Source: Treponema sp.
GTDB taxonomy: Bacteria; Spirochaetota; Spirochaetia; Treponematales; Treponemataceae
Assembly: GCA_017464425.1 (NCBI GenBank)
Contig: JAFUDX010000028.1
Span: 1-64,000 of the forward strand
Length of the DNA stretch: 64,000 nucleotides
Direction of reading: 5' to 3'
Numbering within the stretch: position 1 is the stretch's first letter; the number at the start of each line of letters is the position of its first letter. Shown here piece by piece: positions 39,861-49,889 of this stretch. The notes under the pieces are model-generated. The model was not told the DNA's origin. It made no database searches and saw only the letters and a list, made by a program, of their open reading frames with translations. A program made the position numbers and the translations under genes.

Positions 39861-41824
39861 TAGCTATACCCCTCAGGACCTTTTATATCATCAAGATTAG
39901 GCTGCTCGTACTTACCGCGACGAACAAAGCCGTTTTCGTAGAAGAAGGTGACGCTCTTTGTATCAGCCTTTACTTCGTCCACTTCGTCTCGGACAGTGAT
40001 TTTTACTCCAGAATACACAGTGCCGGCCGCATACACCTTTCCGATATTTTTGAGCTCACGCAATCGTCCCTGAATTTTTTCAATTTCTTCGTTATATTGG
40101 AAGTTTTCTTCGATAATCTCGTTTTTCTGCTCATTGAGTTTTACAAGATTTTCTTCCTTTTCTTTGGGGAGACTCTTGCGGACTTTCTTCATGTTTTCGA
40201 GCGTCGTTATGTTCAGTTCAAGGTCATCAAGAATCTTAACATTGTTGTTCTGCATGTCAAGAAGTTCTTCAAGTCGCTTTTTTGCACGCGGGTCAACGCC
40301 AACGGTAATCAATGTTTCAGTTCCACCGCCTTCAGAACCAATATTCTTCGCAAGAACACATTCGGTCGCAAACAGCCGCCCACCAGTAATCTGAGCGCGT
40401 TTTCCGTTGAGGATAATTTTTTTCTGAGCCTGCACTTCACTGTTCATAATCGAATCGGTTACGATGACATTTTCTTCGACTTGAACGGTTGTATTCTGAA
40501 TGAATTTTGCCCACAACGAGCCACCGCACACAATTTTGCCTTCGTCACGGCCGATGATACCAGAAGAGACGATGATGTCTCCGTCGCTTTCAAGCGTACA
40601 CTTTCCGACCGTGCCCGAAACTTCGATATTGCCCGCAGCTTTGACATTGAAGCCGTCTTCGACCGCACCTTTGACGATAACCGTGCCCAAGAAAGTGATG
40701 TTTCCCGTTTTGATATTGACTCCATCGACTTCCATGATTGGCTCAACGCAGATTTTATCATTAATGAGAAGAACCTGCCCATTCGCATCGGCAAGGATTG
40801 TACGGCCATCGGTATCGACGCGGACATTTTTGCCAAGCGGAAGCTGCACATCCTTGCCGTTTTTTGCTTCGAGGTAGCGACCGTAAATTGTTTTTCCAGC
40901 CTTTCCTTGCTCGGCAAGCATTTTTTGCGCAAGTGGCTGACCTTCCACGACATTCTGAATAAGGTTGAGCTCTTTAAAGTCAACCTGACCGTTCGCGGCT
41001 TCTTTTGCACGGATTTTAGAGCGGTCGGTTTCAAAGTTGTAGGTAATATAGGCATCCCGTCCATCGATAGGAAGAACAGCCTCAGCAACGACAGCAGGAA
41101 GATTATACGGGGGCTTATCGACAAGATCTTGGATTTTTTCGTCTGAAATACCCGCCACAACGCCCTGCTTGGTAAGAGCCATTTTTATCTGCTCGGCAGT
41201 GACATCCGCACCGCCAATAGAAGGAGGATTGATTGTGGCCGTTGCCTGCATTTCATCGCTTGAAATATCAATGACAAAGATAGCATCTGCGGCAGGCTCA
41301 TGTGTGTATTCGCCGATAACCTGATACTCATTGTCAGTTCCATTTTTGACAAGCGTTTTTACCAATTCTTCATCAATTTTTTTCGTATCAGGGCGGTTCA
41401 ATTCTTCAAGCACAGCATCGACAGACACGGGAACTCCCTCGCCAACGGGGAGCGTAACTTTGAGTACAATATCGTTTCCAAAATGATGAATGAAAAATTC
41501 GCCGTTTTTAGAAACAATTCGTACGACATCCTCTTCGTCCTCTGTATCAAGAACTTCACCATTTTTACCGACGACAACTTTTTTGACCGTCTCAGGATTC
41601 TGGTAGATTTTTAAAAGCCACGGTTTTTTTGCAATTCCCATGACTCCCGCAAAGCCTTTTTCAACGACTTCATATTCAAGATTAGCGACACGGGTATCAA
41701 ATTGCACGGCAGCATCGGCAAGAGCCTCATCCAGCGTATCCGCACGGACTTCGACACATTTTATATCCTTGTCCTTTGTGAGAAACCCTGCCATGTCCTT
41801 ACGAATTGTTTCAAGTGTTACCAT
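39860..41824 (-). CDS. FapA/DUF342 flagellar assembly protein A family
   Basis: The 654-residue protein begins with a Jag-N-like domain (about 25-75, EYEVVEKGFAGVMGIAKKPW). The DUF342 core (about 190-550) has YITYNFETDRSKIRA, a long right-handed beta-helix region with repeated GNIEVSGTVG/SDGDIIVSSGIIG units, and a coiled coil (about 540-600). DUF342 proteins (FapA) affect polar flagellar assembly and the pole localisation of FlhF in other bacteria. It lies directly downstream of the sigma-28 gene, 21 bp away. Confidence 0.85.
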   Translation of the reverse strand: MVTLETIRKDMAGFLTKDKDIKCVEVRADTLDEALADAAVQFDTRVANLEYEVVEKGFAGVMGIAKKPWLLKIYQNPETVKKVVVGKNGEVLDTEDEEDVVRIVSKNGEFFIHHFGNDIVLKVTLPVGEGVPVSVDAVLEELNRPDTKKIDEELVKTLVKNGTDNEYQVIGEYTHEPAADAIFVIDISSDEMQATATINPPSIGGADVTAEQIKMALTKQGVVAGISDEKIQDLVDKPPYNLPAVVAEAVLPIDGRDAYITYNFETDRSKIRAKEAANGQVDFKELNLIQNVVEGQPLAQKMLAEQGKAGKTIYGRYLEAKNGKDVQLPLGKNVRVDTDGRTILADANGQVLLINDKICVEPIMEVDGVNIKTGNITFLGTVIVKGAVEDGFNVKAAGNIEVSGTVGKCTLESDGDIIVSSGIIGRDEGKIVCGGSLWAKFIQNTTVQVEENVIVTDSIMNSEVQAQKKIILNGKRAQITGGRLFATECVLAKNIGSEGGGTETLITVGVDPRAKKRLEELLDMQNNNVKILDDLELNITTLENMKKVRKSLPKEKEENLVKLNEQKNEIIEENFQYNEEIEKIQGRLRELKNIGKVYAAGTVYSGVKITVRDEVDEVKADTKSVTFFYENGFVRRGKYEQPNLDDIKGPEGYS

Positions 41825-41845
41825 AATCGCCTTCTGTGGTTACCG

Positions 41846-42640
41846 TTAGAAAATACCCTTGCGGAAATTGGTGAGTTTCGCGCGCAAATGCAAGTTCGCG
41901 TTTGAGTGAAGCTGAGAAATGCGCGACTCAGAGACATCAAGAACTTGGCCGATTTCTTTGAATGTCAAATCCTCGTGGTAGTACAAAACGATGACCATTT
42001 TTTCTTTTTCGGGAAGTTCATTGATTGCCTGAATGATGACCTTTCGGATCTCCTCGCGCTCAACCTGCACATCGGGATTGAGACTCTGGGGCGACTCGAT
42101 TGAATCCCCGATTGAAAGGTGATCGCTGTCATCGCCCGAATACCACACATCGTTGAGTGAAAGCACGCTCGTGCCGCTGATTTTCATGACAGTGTGCTGA
42201 TATTCTTCGACCGAGAGATTCATTTCTTTTGCGATTTCTTCATCGGTGGCAGGGCGGCTTAACCGTGACTCAAGCCCTGAGATTGTGTCTTCGATTTCGC
42301 GTGATTTTTGGCGCACTGAGCGCGGAACCCAGTCAAGCTGACGCATTTCATCAAAGATTGCACCGCGAATTCGGGTGACGGCATAGGTCTTGAATTTTAC
42401 CTTTTTATCCAAATCGTATTTGCTGATTGCGTCCAAAAGACCAAACTGACCGAAGCCAACTAAATCATCAAATTCCATGCTCGCAGGAAGCCCGACAGAA
42501 ACTTTTCCCGCAACATATTTTACCAAAGGCATATACTTACGGATAATTTTATCACGCAAGGCAGCAGACTTCGATTTTTTAAATTCCATCCAGAGAGCAT
42601 CTTCTTCTTCGTCATTTATAAATTGCTTTGCAGTATCCAT
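41846..42640 (-). CDS. fliA: Flagellar sigma factor FliA/WhiG (sigma-28)
   Basis: The 264-residue protein has sigma-70 region 2 (MPLVKYVAGKVSVGLP, DLVGFGQFGLLDAISKYD), region 3 (DWVPRSVRQKSREIED) and region 4 (LPEKEKMVIVLYYHEDLTFKEIGQVLDVSESRISQLH cut as motifs: LYYHEDLTFKEIG, DVSESRISQLH). It directs RNA polymerase to TAAA-N15-GCCGATAA type flagellar promoters. It sits at the end of the export gene operon, as in Treponema pallidum. Confidence 0.94.
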   Translation of the reverse strand: MDTAKQFINDEEEDALWMEFKKSKSAALRDKIIRKYMPLVKYVAGKVSVGLPASMEFDDLVGFGQFGLLDAISKYDLDKKVKFKTYAVTRIRGAIFDEMRQLDWVPRSVRQKSREIEDTISGLESRLSRPATDEEIAKEMNLSVEEYQHTVMKISGTSVLSLNDVWYSGDDSDHLSIGDSIESPQSLNPDVQVEREEIRKVIIQAINELPEKEKMVIVLYYHEDLTFKEIGQVLDVSESRISQLHSNANLHLRAKLTNFRKGIF

Positions 42641-42656
42641 ATTTTATACCTTTACT

Positions 42657-43523
42657 TTAATCATTATCCTTTGCCAGTAATGTCTGAATTGCTTTAGCCA
42701 TTACATTTGTATCACCACTTATTGGCTGCTCTTTTAAATGAGCACCCCCCGTAGAAAATTCAGTGTCAGTAACAACTTCTTCGGCAGCAGAAGACAAATC
42801 AGAAGCAGTTTCCACGCTTCCGACATCATCCATGCTGCCAATATCAGGAAGTTCATCAAGCTGCTCAGCCGCACCGTCTGCGCCACCAGAACCAGAAGCA
42901 AGGGACTCGGAAGGAGCCGCTTGTGAAGAAACAGGCGCATCGCTTCCTTGCACTGCATCCGCTTTTTGCGTAACAGAAGCCAAACTTGCAGGCTTAAAAG
43001 ATGATTCTTGCGGAGAGGAAGAGGAAGCAGAATCAGGCGCGGCAGAATGTACCGGCTCGGCATTCGGTTGTGGCGCAGGAGAAGCAGGTTCTGAAAGAGG
43101 TGCGCTCTGTTCGGGAGCAGCAGCAGGTGCTTCACTTGAAGCAGGAGAAAGATTTGATTGAGAAGAAACTGCCGGTGACGGAGTGGCACGATTACTCAAA
43201 ACCGTAAACTTGGGAGCCATTCCATCATCAGTAAGATTTGAATCATCGACAACAATATTAACTACGCCGCCCGCCGTTTTTTGAGCATTTTGGTCAGACT
43301 CAACACCGAATGAATTGCTTTCGGCGGCAAGGAATTTTTGATAAATAAAGGAAATACCGACGCACAGAGCCGCAAAAAGCAGGGCGCACAAAACAGCCCG
43401 AAGCAAAACATGAGAAAAACTTACGCCTGGCGAAACAAGTCCTATAAAAAAAGACAGAAAAAACCCGATGGCACTACAAATGCTGATGTTTTTCGGGTTT
43501 ATCATATTCTCCTCCCATATCAA
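42657..43523 (-). CDS. Spirochaete flagellar-operon membrane protein
   Basis: The 288-residue protein has two N-terminal membrane helices (SICSAIGFFLSFFIGLVSPG and LLRAVLCALLFAALCVGISF). A long Pro/Ser/Ala-rich cytoplasmic or periplasmic part (about 95-240) follows, then a short conserved-looking end (DTNVMAKAIQTLLAKDND). It sits between flhG and the sigma-28 gene, where treponemes usually have a poorly characterised open reading frame. Function unknown. Confidence 0.65.
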   Translation of the reverse strand: MIWEENMINPKNISICSAIGFFLSFFIGLVSPGVSFSHVLLRAVLCALLFAALCVGISFIYQKFLAAESNSFGVESDQNAQKTAGGVVNIVVDDSNLTDDGMAPKFTVLSNRATPSPAVSSQSNLSPASSEAPAAAPEQSAPLSEPASPAPQPNAEPVHSAAPDSASSSSPQESSFKPASLASVTQKADAVQGSDAPVSSQAAPSESLASGSGGADGAAEQLDELPDIGSMDDVGSVETASDLSSAAEEVVTDTEFSTGGAHLKEQPISGDTNVMAKAIQTLLAKDND

Positions 43524-43556
43524 TTTTAAATCAGAAAATTCATTCGGTCAAGTTTT

Positions 43557-44393
43557 TTATTTTTTCAAGAACTTTTTGAGGAAGCTAGAGACCCCCTCAG
43601 AAGTTCCCGTGTCGTTCTTTTCGATACGACCAACGATGTGCTTAATGCACTGCGCTGGCTTTGATGTGGGATTCACGACGATGAACGGCTTTTGACGGAT
43701 AACAGAAGCCTGAACAACGGGGTCATCGTACACGAAGCCAATATAATCGACCTTTTTATTCAAGAATTGCCCGACGATGTTGATGATTCGCTCGGAAATG
43801 CGCTTGCCTTCGTCCGCTGAATGGACACGATTCACCAAAAGTTTGATATTCATTTCTCGGTCTGGAAGTTCCGTCGTAATGATTTTGATAATGCCGTACG
43901 CGTCAGTGATTGCCGTTGGCTCTGGCGTAGTGACGACATACACTTCATCAGCTGCGGCAACGAACTGCAAGACATTGCTCGCGATACCTGCACCCGTGTC
44001 AATAATAATGATATCAAAATTACCAAGCGTCGCAAACTGATTCGCAAAATCATCAAGTTCTTCAACGGTAAGATTCGCAATTTTTGAGAAACCGTTTGCA
44101 CCCGCGATGAATTTAATGCCGAATTCCGTATCATTGATGACTTCCTGCATGGTTTTCTGATTGTTTACGACATGCATGAGATTGTACTGTGGCACGATAT
44201 TCATAAGGATATTGACATTTGCCATACCCAAGTCGCCGTCAATCAGCATTACTTTTTTGCCTTGCTGAGCGTAGGCAATTGCCATATTCACGGACAGATT
44301 TGATTTTCCGACCCCGCCCTTACCACTTGTGATTGCGATGATTCTCGTTTTGCTCTTCATCATCTTTTTGAGTTCCTGAGCCTGATCTTCCAT
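43557..44393 (-). CDS. flhG: Flagellar number regulator FlhG (FleN/YlxH)
   Basis: From the ATG at 44393 (MEDQAQELKKMMKSK), 1 bp after the flhF stop, the protein is 278 residues. It is a MinD-like ATPase: deviant Walker A ITSGKGGVGKSNLSVN, MLIDGDLGMANVN, and Walker B FDIIIIDTGAGI. FlhG counteracts FlhF and limits flagellar number and placement. An upstream in-frame start (44423) would overlap flhF more and is less likely. Confidence 0.93.
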   Translation of the reverse strand: MEDQAQELKKMMKSKTRIIAITSGKGGVGKSNLSVNMAIAYAQQGKKVMLIDGDLGMANVNILMNIVPQYNLMHVVNNQKTMQEVINDTEFGIKFIAGANGFSKIANLTVEELDDFANQFATLGNFDIIIIDTGAGIASNVLQFVAAADEVYVVTTPEPTAITDAYGIIKIITTELPDREMNIKLLVNRVHSADEGKRISERIINIVGQFLNKKVDYIGFVYDDPVVQASVIRQKPFIVVNPTSKPAQCIKHIVGRIEKNDTGTSEGVSSFLKKFLKK

Positions 44394-44394
44394 A

Positions 44395-45705
44395 TTAGTT
44401 TTCCTCCGCAAATTTTTCGTCAATATGTTCTCGATTTATTTCAAAATCATTGAGATTGAGTAAGAATTTTAAAACCGAAGCCCGTTCGATTTTTCTTGGA
44501 ACTTGCTGTCCGTCCGTAATGTATGAAACCGTTTTTCCTTTTTCTGCCAAAACGCTGATTACATTTCCGATTGCGCTCGTTTCATCCCACTTGGTGATGA
44601 TGACAGAAGAAAAATTAAACGGCTCGAAATTCTGAATAATTGAATTGATGTCCCGCGATTTTGAGGAAGCCATGAATGTAAGATACACATCTGGATGGAT
44701 TCCTTTGACGGTGAGCATTTTTCGCATCTTACCGATGTTCTCAGAATCATTCGGGCTGTATCCTGGCGTATCGATAAAGAGAATATCTAAATCATCTTTG
44801 TATGTTTCAAAAATAGTTTTGACATCTTCTGCGGATTCCGCTTTATCGACATTCGCGCCAAGCAAGTCACCGTATCGCCGAAGCTGCTCTTCAGCACCTA
44901 CACGGGTATGGTCAATCGTAATCATGCGAATTTTGGGTTCAGAGCGATTTTCGTTTCGTGCCTCAAGAATCATCGTTCCCGCAAGTTTTGCGATTGTGGT
45001 CGTTTTTCCGACACCAGTGGGGCCCACAAGAATAATCACATGCGGATAGGGATGCATTTCCTTTGGTGCGATTTCAATTGACTCGCCAATCCAGTCCACA
45101 ACTTTTTCTTGAACGAATTTAAAATCCTCAAGTTCTTCAACGGAAAGTTCCGAACGAAGCCGTGTCGTAATCTTATTGATATACGAAAAAGTGAATTCAT
45201 TTTCTTGGAGCAGTTCTTCGATTTTCTGGATTGAAAGCGGCTTGTCACCGGCATTTGTAGCGGCGGCGATTTCTTCCAGTTTTTTTGCCATTGATTTTTG
45301 GAATTCTTCGACTTTTTTATCAAGGTTCGCTATCTGCAAGGTGTTTGTAACGGTCGCACCTGATGCCTTTGAAAGAAGAATTTCATCGCGGTTTTTCTGG
45401 AAAGAATCCTGTGGCGAGACTTGCGGCATCTGAGAAATCTGCGAGACAGAACCGACAGAATATTTGACTTCCCAATACTCTTTCTGCCCAAAGCCCAAAA
45501 ATCCTGGTTTAAACTGAGGTCGTTTTCCAAGAATGGTATAATTGTGGCCATGTGCTTCTAAAAGTTTCCGCTGGCAATCTTCATACGTCTTCCCTGTTAT
45601 AATCTGTACCTCATTTTCGGCCTTGCCATATTTTTGAGGAGTCATATAAGAAGGAGACGAATTAGAATTTTTTAAAGCAGTGCTTGCAAACCGTTCGTTA
45701 TACAT
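44395..45705 (-). CDS. flhF: Flagellar SRP-like GTPase FlhF
   Basis: The 436-residue protein has a basic N-terminal part and an SRP-type GTPase NG domain: ILVGPTGVGKTTTIAKLAG (G1), LDILFIDTPGYSPND (G3) and ITKWDETSAIG (G4). FlhF sets the pole site of flagellar assembly together with FlhG. Its start overlaps the flhA stop by 8 bp. Confidence 0.95.
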   Translation of the reverse strand: MYNERFASTALKNSNSSPSYMTPQKYGKAENEVQIITGKTYEDCQRKLLEAHGHNYTILGKRPQFKPGFLGFGQKEYWEVKYSVGSVSQISQMPQVSPQDSFQKNRDEILLSKASGATVTNTLQIANLDKKVEEFQKSMAKKLEEIAAATNAGDKPLSIQKIEELLQENEFTFSYINKITTRLRSELSVEELEDFKFVQEKVVDWIGESIEIAPKEMHPYPHVIILVGPTGVGKTTTIAKLAGTMILEARNENRSEPKIRMITIDHTRVGAEEQLRRYGDLLGANVDKAESAEDVKTIFETYKDDLDILFIDTPGYSPNDSENIGKMRKMLTVKGIHPDVYLTFMASSKSRDINSIIQNFEPFNFSSVIITKWDETSAIGNVISVLAEKGKTVSYITDGQQVPRKIERASVLKFLLNLNDFEINREHIDEKFAEEN

Positions 45706-47842
45706 TTATTTCTCCAAGAATTTCCAAATTAATATTGTTGCCAGCAGCAACGACCTCGTTGAGCGAAAGCACGACCGTTCCAGGCATTTCTCTATCGATT
45801 GAGTGCTTTACAAGCTGCCGTACTTCGGGTGTGCCACAGAGTAAAATAGGCAGATAGTTTCGCTCACGAACTGCGGTAATTGAATCGCTCACCGCCTTAA
45901 TCCATTTTCGGCTGTCAACAGGATCAAAAGCGAGGACGGGCTGTCCGCCATCATTGGGAACCACACAATGCTGTATGATTTTTTCCGAAGCACTTTGCGA
46001 AACCTGCAGCACGCTCAGTTTTTTGTTCGGGTCGTGCCCGTCTACATACTGCAAGCAGATTTGCAAGCCCAACGCTTCGCGCACTTTTTCGACAAGAAGC
46101 CAGTTGTTGTGCGGCATATTGCCGTAGTTTGCGAGCGTCTCCAAAATCGTTTCGACATTGCGGATTGAAACCTGTTCTTTGAGAAGCCCTTGCAGGACAT
46201 GCTCGATTTCGCCGTATGTGTACTTGTATGTGGTGAGCACTTCTTCGACGACGACAGGATTTTTTTCTTTAAATTTGTCGACGATGGCTTTTGTCTCAAG
46301 GCGACCAAGAATTTCAGCGGCATGAGAGCGAATGATTTCAGTGATGTGGGTTGCGATAATCGTCGGTGGGTCAACGACTGCGTACCCCGCACGCTCTGCG
46401 TCAGAACGCTGCTCTTCACTCACCCAGATAGCAGGAACTCCGAAGGCGGGGTCAAAGGTTTGTTCGCCTTTGATTTCTTCGGTAACAGAGCCCGTATTCA
46501 TGCACATATAATAGCCGAGCTTGATTTTACTGCGCCCCGCCTCAATCCCTTTGATTTTAAAGCTGTATTCATCGGGGGCGAGCGTCATATTATCGATAAT
46601 GCGGATTTTTGGAACGACCAAGCCCAAATCCAAGCCAGCCTCACGGCGGATTCTTGTGACGCGTTCGAGCAATTCCGCGCCCTTTTCTTTATCAACGAGC
46701 GGAATGAGCGCATAGCCGAGCTCAAGGCAGAGCGGGTCAAGCGGAACAACGGGGCTGACTTCGCCATTTTCGCCACCAGCCTTTTTTGTTTTGGCAGCCT
46801 GCTCTTCTTCAAGTTTTTTGGCAAAAGATGCCTTTTCGCTCCGAACAAGCCGATAGCCGTAAAAAATGAAAAGCACGCCAATCGGAAGCAAAAGATACCA
46901 CGGGAAGTTGGGAATTAGGCTCATAAGCGCGAGCGTAACTCCCGTGATGATATAGACATAGCCTGAGTTTGTGAATTGTTTTTTGAGCTGGTCGCCAAGC
47001 ACTTCTTCTGAAGAATTTCCCGTGACGATGAGACCAGTCGCAAATGAAAGCAAGAGCGACGGCAACTGCCCCAAAAGACCGTCACCAATCGTAAGCCGAG
47101 AATACACGCCCGCCGCATCGCCGAATTGCATGTTACCGATTGCAATGCCTGTGATGATTCCCGCGATTAAGTCAATCGCCGTGATGAAAATGCCCGCCTT
47201 GACGTTGCCGCTCACGAATTTAGAAGCACCGTCCATGCTAGAGTAAAAATCGATGTCACGCTGAATCGCCGCTTTTTTGTCGCGCGCCTGCTCATCAGTG
47301 ATGTAACCAGAATTTAATTCAGAATCAACCGCAAAGAATTTCTGGTTCATCGCGTCCAAACTGAACCGTGCCGCAACTTCAGAAACACGGGTCGCACCTT
47401 TTGTGATGACGATGACTTGAATGATAATCAGGATGACAAAAATCACCATGCCGATGACAAGCCCTGTGGTGGAAGGTCGCATCGGATTATCGCCCGTTAC
47501 AATAGAAGAAAACGCTTTGAGCATGTTCCCCGGGAAGTTCCGGTAGCCTGTTTCAGAAGCCTTCGTTAAGATTAAACGAGTGGAACAGACATTTAAGGCA
47601 AGCCCGTAGAGCGTGGCAAAGAGCAGAACACGGGGAAATGAAGTGAAGTCAGATGATTTGGGCGTGTAGAGAACAACGAGAAGAACGATGACAGAGATAG
47701 AAATATTGACAATCATGAGGAAGTCCAAAAGGACTCCTGGCACGGGAATCAAAAGCATAAGCACCACGGCAATTGCCGCCGCCGCTACAGCATGATTCTC
47801 AATGTTCCCCAAAACATTTTTAAAACTAAAACGGTTCGCCAT
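45698..47842 (-). CDS. flhA: Flagellar export gate protein FlhA
   Basis: The 714-residue protein has about eight N-terminal membrane helices, the FHIPEP-family signature region (RLILTKASETGYRNFPGNM and the cytoplasmic loop KKAAIQRDIDFYSSMDGASKF), and a large cytoplasmic domain (about 365-714) that binds chaperone-substrate complexes. It forms the nonameric export ring. It lies 26 bp downstream of flhB. Confidence 0.96.
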   Translation of the reverse strand: MANRFSFKNVLGNIENHAVAAAAIAVVLMLLIPVPGVLLDFLMIVNISISVIVLLVVLYTPKSSDFTSFPRVLLFATLYGLALNVCSTRLILTKASETGYRNFPGNMLKAFSSIVTGDNPMRPSTTGLVIGMVIFVILIIIQVIVITKGATRVSEVAARFSLDAMNQKFFAVDSELNSGYITDEQARDKKAAIQRDIDFYSSMDGASKFVSGNVKAGIFITAIDLIAGIITGIAIGNMQFGDAAGVYSRLTIGDGLLGQLPSLLLSFATGLIVTGNSSEEVLGDQLKKQFTNSGYVYIITGVTLALMSLIPNFPWYLLLPIGVLFIFYGYRLVRSEKASFAKKLEEEQAAKTKKAGGENGEVSPVVPLDPLCLELGYALIPLVDKEKGAELLERVTRIRREAGLDLGLVVPKIRIIDNMTLAPDEYSFKIKGIEAGRSKIKLGYYMCMNTGSVTEEIKGEQTFDPAFGVPAIWVSEEQRSDAERAGYAVVDPPTIIATHITEIIRSHAAEILGRLETKAIVDKFKEKNPVVVEEVLTTYKYTYGEIEHVLQGLLKEQVSIRNVETILETLANYGNMPHNNWLLVEKVREALGLQICLQYVDGHDPNKKLSVLQVSQSASEKIIQHCVVPNDGGQPVLAFDPVDSRKWIKAVSDSITAVRERNYLPILLCGTPEVRQLVKHSIDREMPGTVVLSLNEVVAAGNNINLEILGEINV

Positions 47843-47868
47843 TCAAATCCCCACCCGAAATAGCTCAC

Positions 47869-49008
47869 TTATTTTTTATTAAATTTTTCAAGATGACTAT
47901 AAATCGTGGCAATAGCCGAAAAATAGTCACTAGGTATTATATCACCAATTTCAGTTTCTGCATAGAGCCCACGCGCCAAAGGACGATTTTCTACGATAGG
48001 AATTTCGTTTTCACGCGCGATTTCTTTGATTCTGAACGCCACATTATCGCTTCCCTTCGCCATAACCTGCGGAGCGTCAGAAACGGCTTGGTCGTACATG
48101 AGCGCGACCGCAAAATGGGTCGGGTTCGTGATGACCACATCGGATTTTGCGACCTGCTGGGGCATATTCCGCTGCAAAAGCTCGCGCTGAGCCGCCTGCA
48201 AATGCGCCTTCACCTCGGGGTCGCCTTCCATTTCCTTGTATTCCTGCTTCACTTCCTGTTTCGTCATCTTCATGCTTTCGATGAATTGCTTTTTTTGCAC
48301 GAGATAGTCAGGAATTGAAATCGCAATGAAGATAACCGCACTCACCGCTAAGATTTTCGCCGCCGTCCACGCAATCAAGCCAATCGATTTAAAAAGATTT
48401 TTTGAGGTAATGAGAGAAAGGACGACAACTTTTTTTGAATTCGGATTGGATTCATCAACCGGCACAATTTCAAACACGCTACTACGAATTATGATATACG
48501 CAACCAAAAAGATAATTCCGATTTTTACGAACGACTTTGCCACATTAAAGCCGCCCTCAAATGAAAAAATCGTTTTTTTAAGATACTGACCGATTTTTGG
48601 CGTGATTTTAGAAAACTGCGGCTCAATCGGCTTGGTCGAAAAAATAAATCCACGATTCTGAATGAGATTTGCGAGCACTCCCGCAACCGCACCGCACAGA
48701 GCGAGTGGCAAGACCATTTTTGCAAGCGAAATCAAAAACTGATAGAAAAATCTCCCCTGAAACAGTTCCTCTTCGTTAATGTGGGTGAAGTAAAAAATGA
48801 GCGTTTCTTCGCACCAGCCCCAAAAGTACGGAGCGGCGATAATCAGCACAATCACCGTCACGAGCATAACGAGCGCGGAATTTAACTCCTGGCTTTTTGC
48901 GACACGACCTTCTTCACGCGCCTTACGAAGTTTGTATTCGGAAGGCTCTTCGGTGCGTCCTTCGTCTTCGGCAGCAAACCACTGCAAGTCGATTTCTTCA
49001 AAACTCAT
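47869..49008 (-). CDS. flhB: Flagellar export switch protein FlhB
   Basis: The 379-residue protein has four membrane helices and the cytoplasmic tail with the self-cleavage site VVITNPTHFAVAL (about 280). A conserved EVKQEYKEMEGDPEVKAH linker precedes it. Cleavage at Asn-Pro switches export from rod/hook to filament substrates. Its ATG overlaps fliR's stop (ATGA). The partial paralogue at 32812 duplicates only the tail after the cleavage site. Confidence 0.96.
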   Translation of the reverse strand: MSFEEIDLQWFAAEDEGRTEEPSEYKLRKAREEGRVAKSQELNSALVMLVTVIVLIIAAPYFWGWCEETLIFYFTHINEEELFQGRFFYQFLISLAKMVLPLALCGAVAGVLANLIQNRGFIFSTKPIEPQFSKITPKIGQYLKKTIFSFEGGFNVAKSFVKIGIIFLVAYIIIRSSVFEIVPVDESNPNSKKVVVLSLITSKNLFKSIGLIAWTAAKILAVSAVIFIAISIPDYLVQKKQFIESMKMTKQEVKQEYKEMEGDPEVKAHLQAAQRELLQRNMPQQVAKSDVVITNPTHFAVALMYDQAVSDAPQVMAKGSDNVAFRIKEIARENEIPIVENRPLARGLYAETEIGDIIPSDYFSAIATIYSHLEKFNKK

Positions 49009-49808
49009 TGCGTGCCCCCTGTGACTTTAAAAAGACCTTCGAGCGCGGAAAATCCTGAATAGAACGAATGGGTAAAGAATTCGACAATCTGCGGGAACAA
49101 AATCGTAATCACAAAGAAGGAAACCAAAATCATAATCGGGAAGCCTTCGCTCATCAAATTCATCTGCGGAGCCGCTTTTGAAAGAATGCCCATTGTGACG
49201 GAAATCAAAAGAAGCGTGCCCAAAATCGGCAGGGAAATGATGAAAGCGTCCTGAAAAAGCTTTGTCAATCCGCCCAAAAGAAAGTGAATCATCGTGTCTT
49301 GGTGCACGACAAGTGAAATCGCATTTAAAGAATCAAAACTTGAGACAAGCGCACGCGAAAAAAGCAAAAGTGCCCAATCGCTCTGCAAGAAAATGAGCAT
49401 TGCCACAAGGTTGAAAAACTGCCCCATGAGCGGATTTTCAACCTGAGAAAGCGCGTCGTACACTTCGGAAGCAGAAAAGCCCATTTGAAAGGCAAAAAAC
49501 TGCCCCGCCGAGCTGAACGCGGCAAAAATGATTGTGACATAAAAGCCCGTGATTACGCCGATTAAGCCCTCGCCCAACGCAAGCAACGCATACTGAAAGG
49601 AAATTGCGCCGTCAGTGCCAATGTAAGGAAGGTAGAGCGAAAAATCAACGCGCGGAAAAATCAAATACGCCATGTAGCCCGTGAGCGCAACCTTTGCAAT
49701 CCGCGACACATTGCGAATCGAAAAAAGCGGCAGCGTCATCACCAGCCCAAAACATCGCACGGCAATAAGGAGAAAAATCGGCGCATTCAACAAAATTCGT
49801 TCCAACAT
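49005..49808 (-). CDS. fliR: Flagellar export protein FliR
   Basis: The 267-residue polytopic protein matches FliR, with SFQYALLALGEGLIGVITGF, FQMGFSASEVYDALSQVENP and the C-terminal PQMNLMSEGFPIMILVSFF. It forms the export gate core with FliP and FliQ. The fliQ-fliR gap is filled by a heptad repeat. Confidence 0.94.
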   Translation of the reverse strand: MLERILLNAPIFLLIAVRCFGLVMTLPLFSIRNVSRIAKVALTGYMAYLIFPRVDFSLYLPYIGTDGAISFQYALLALGEGLIGVITGFYVTIIFAAFSSAGQFFAFQMGFSASEVYDALSQVENPLMGQFFNLVAMLIFLQSDWALLLFSRALVSSFDSLNAISLVVHQDTMIHFLLGGLTKLFQDAFIISLPILGTLLLISVTMGILSKAAPQMNLMSEGFPIMILVSFFVITILFPQIVEFFTHSFYSGFSALEGLFKVTGGTQ

Positions 49809-49814
49809 ATTTTT

Positions 49815-49889
49815 TTAATTAGCAGTGTGCAGTTAGCAGTGAGAAGTTATAAAACTGCACACTGCTAACCGCTCACTGCTAACTTCTAA
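49815..49889. repeat. Heptad-based inverted repeat between fliQ and fliR
   Basis: AGTTAGCAGTGAGAAG-type units on the left and GCTAACCGCTCACTGCTAAC on the right pair across a TATAAAA loop. The fliQ TAG (49886-49888) lies at the element's edge. Confidence 0.75.

Noticed and set aside
39746..41146. 466-codon open frame on the plus strand
   Set aside because: It is antisense to the DUF342 gene, has no recognisable domain and an improbable Phe/Asn-rich composition; it is a shadow.
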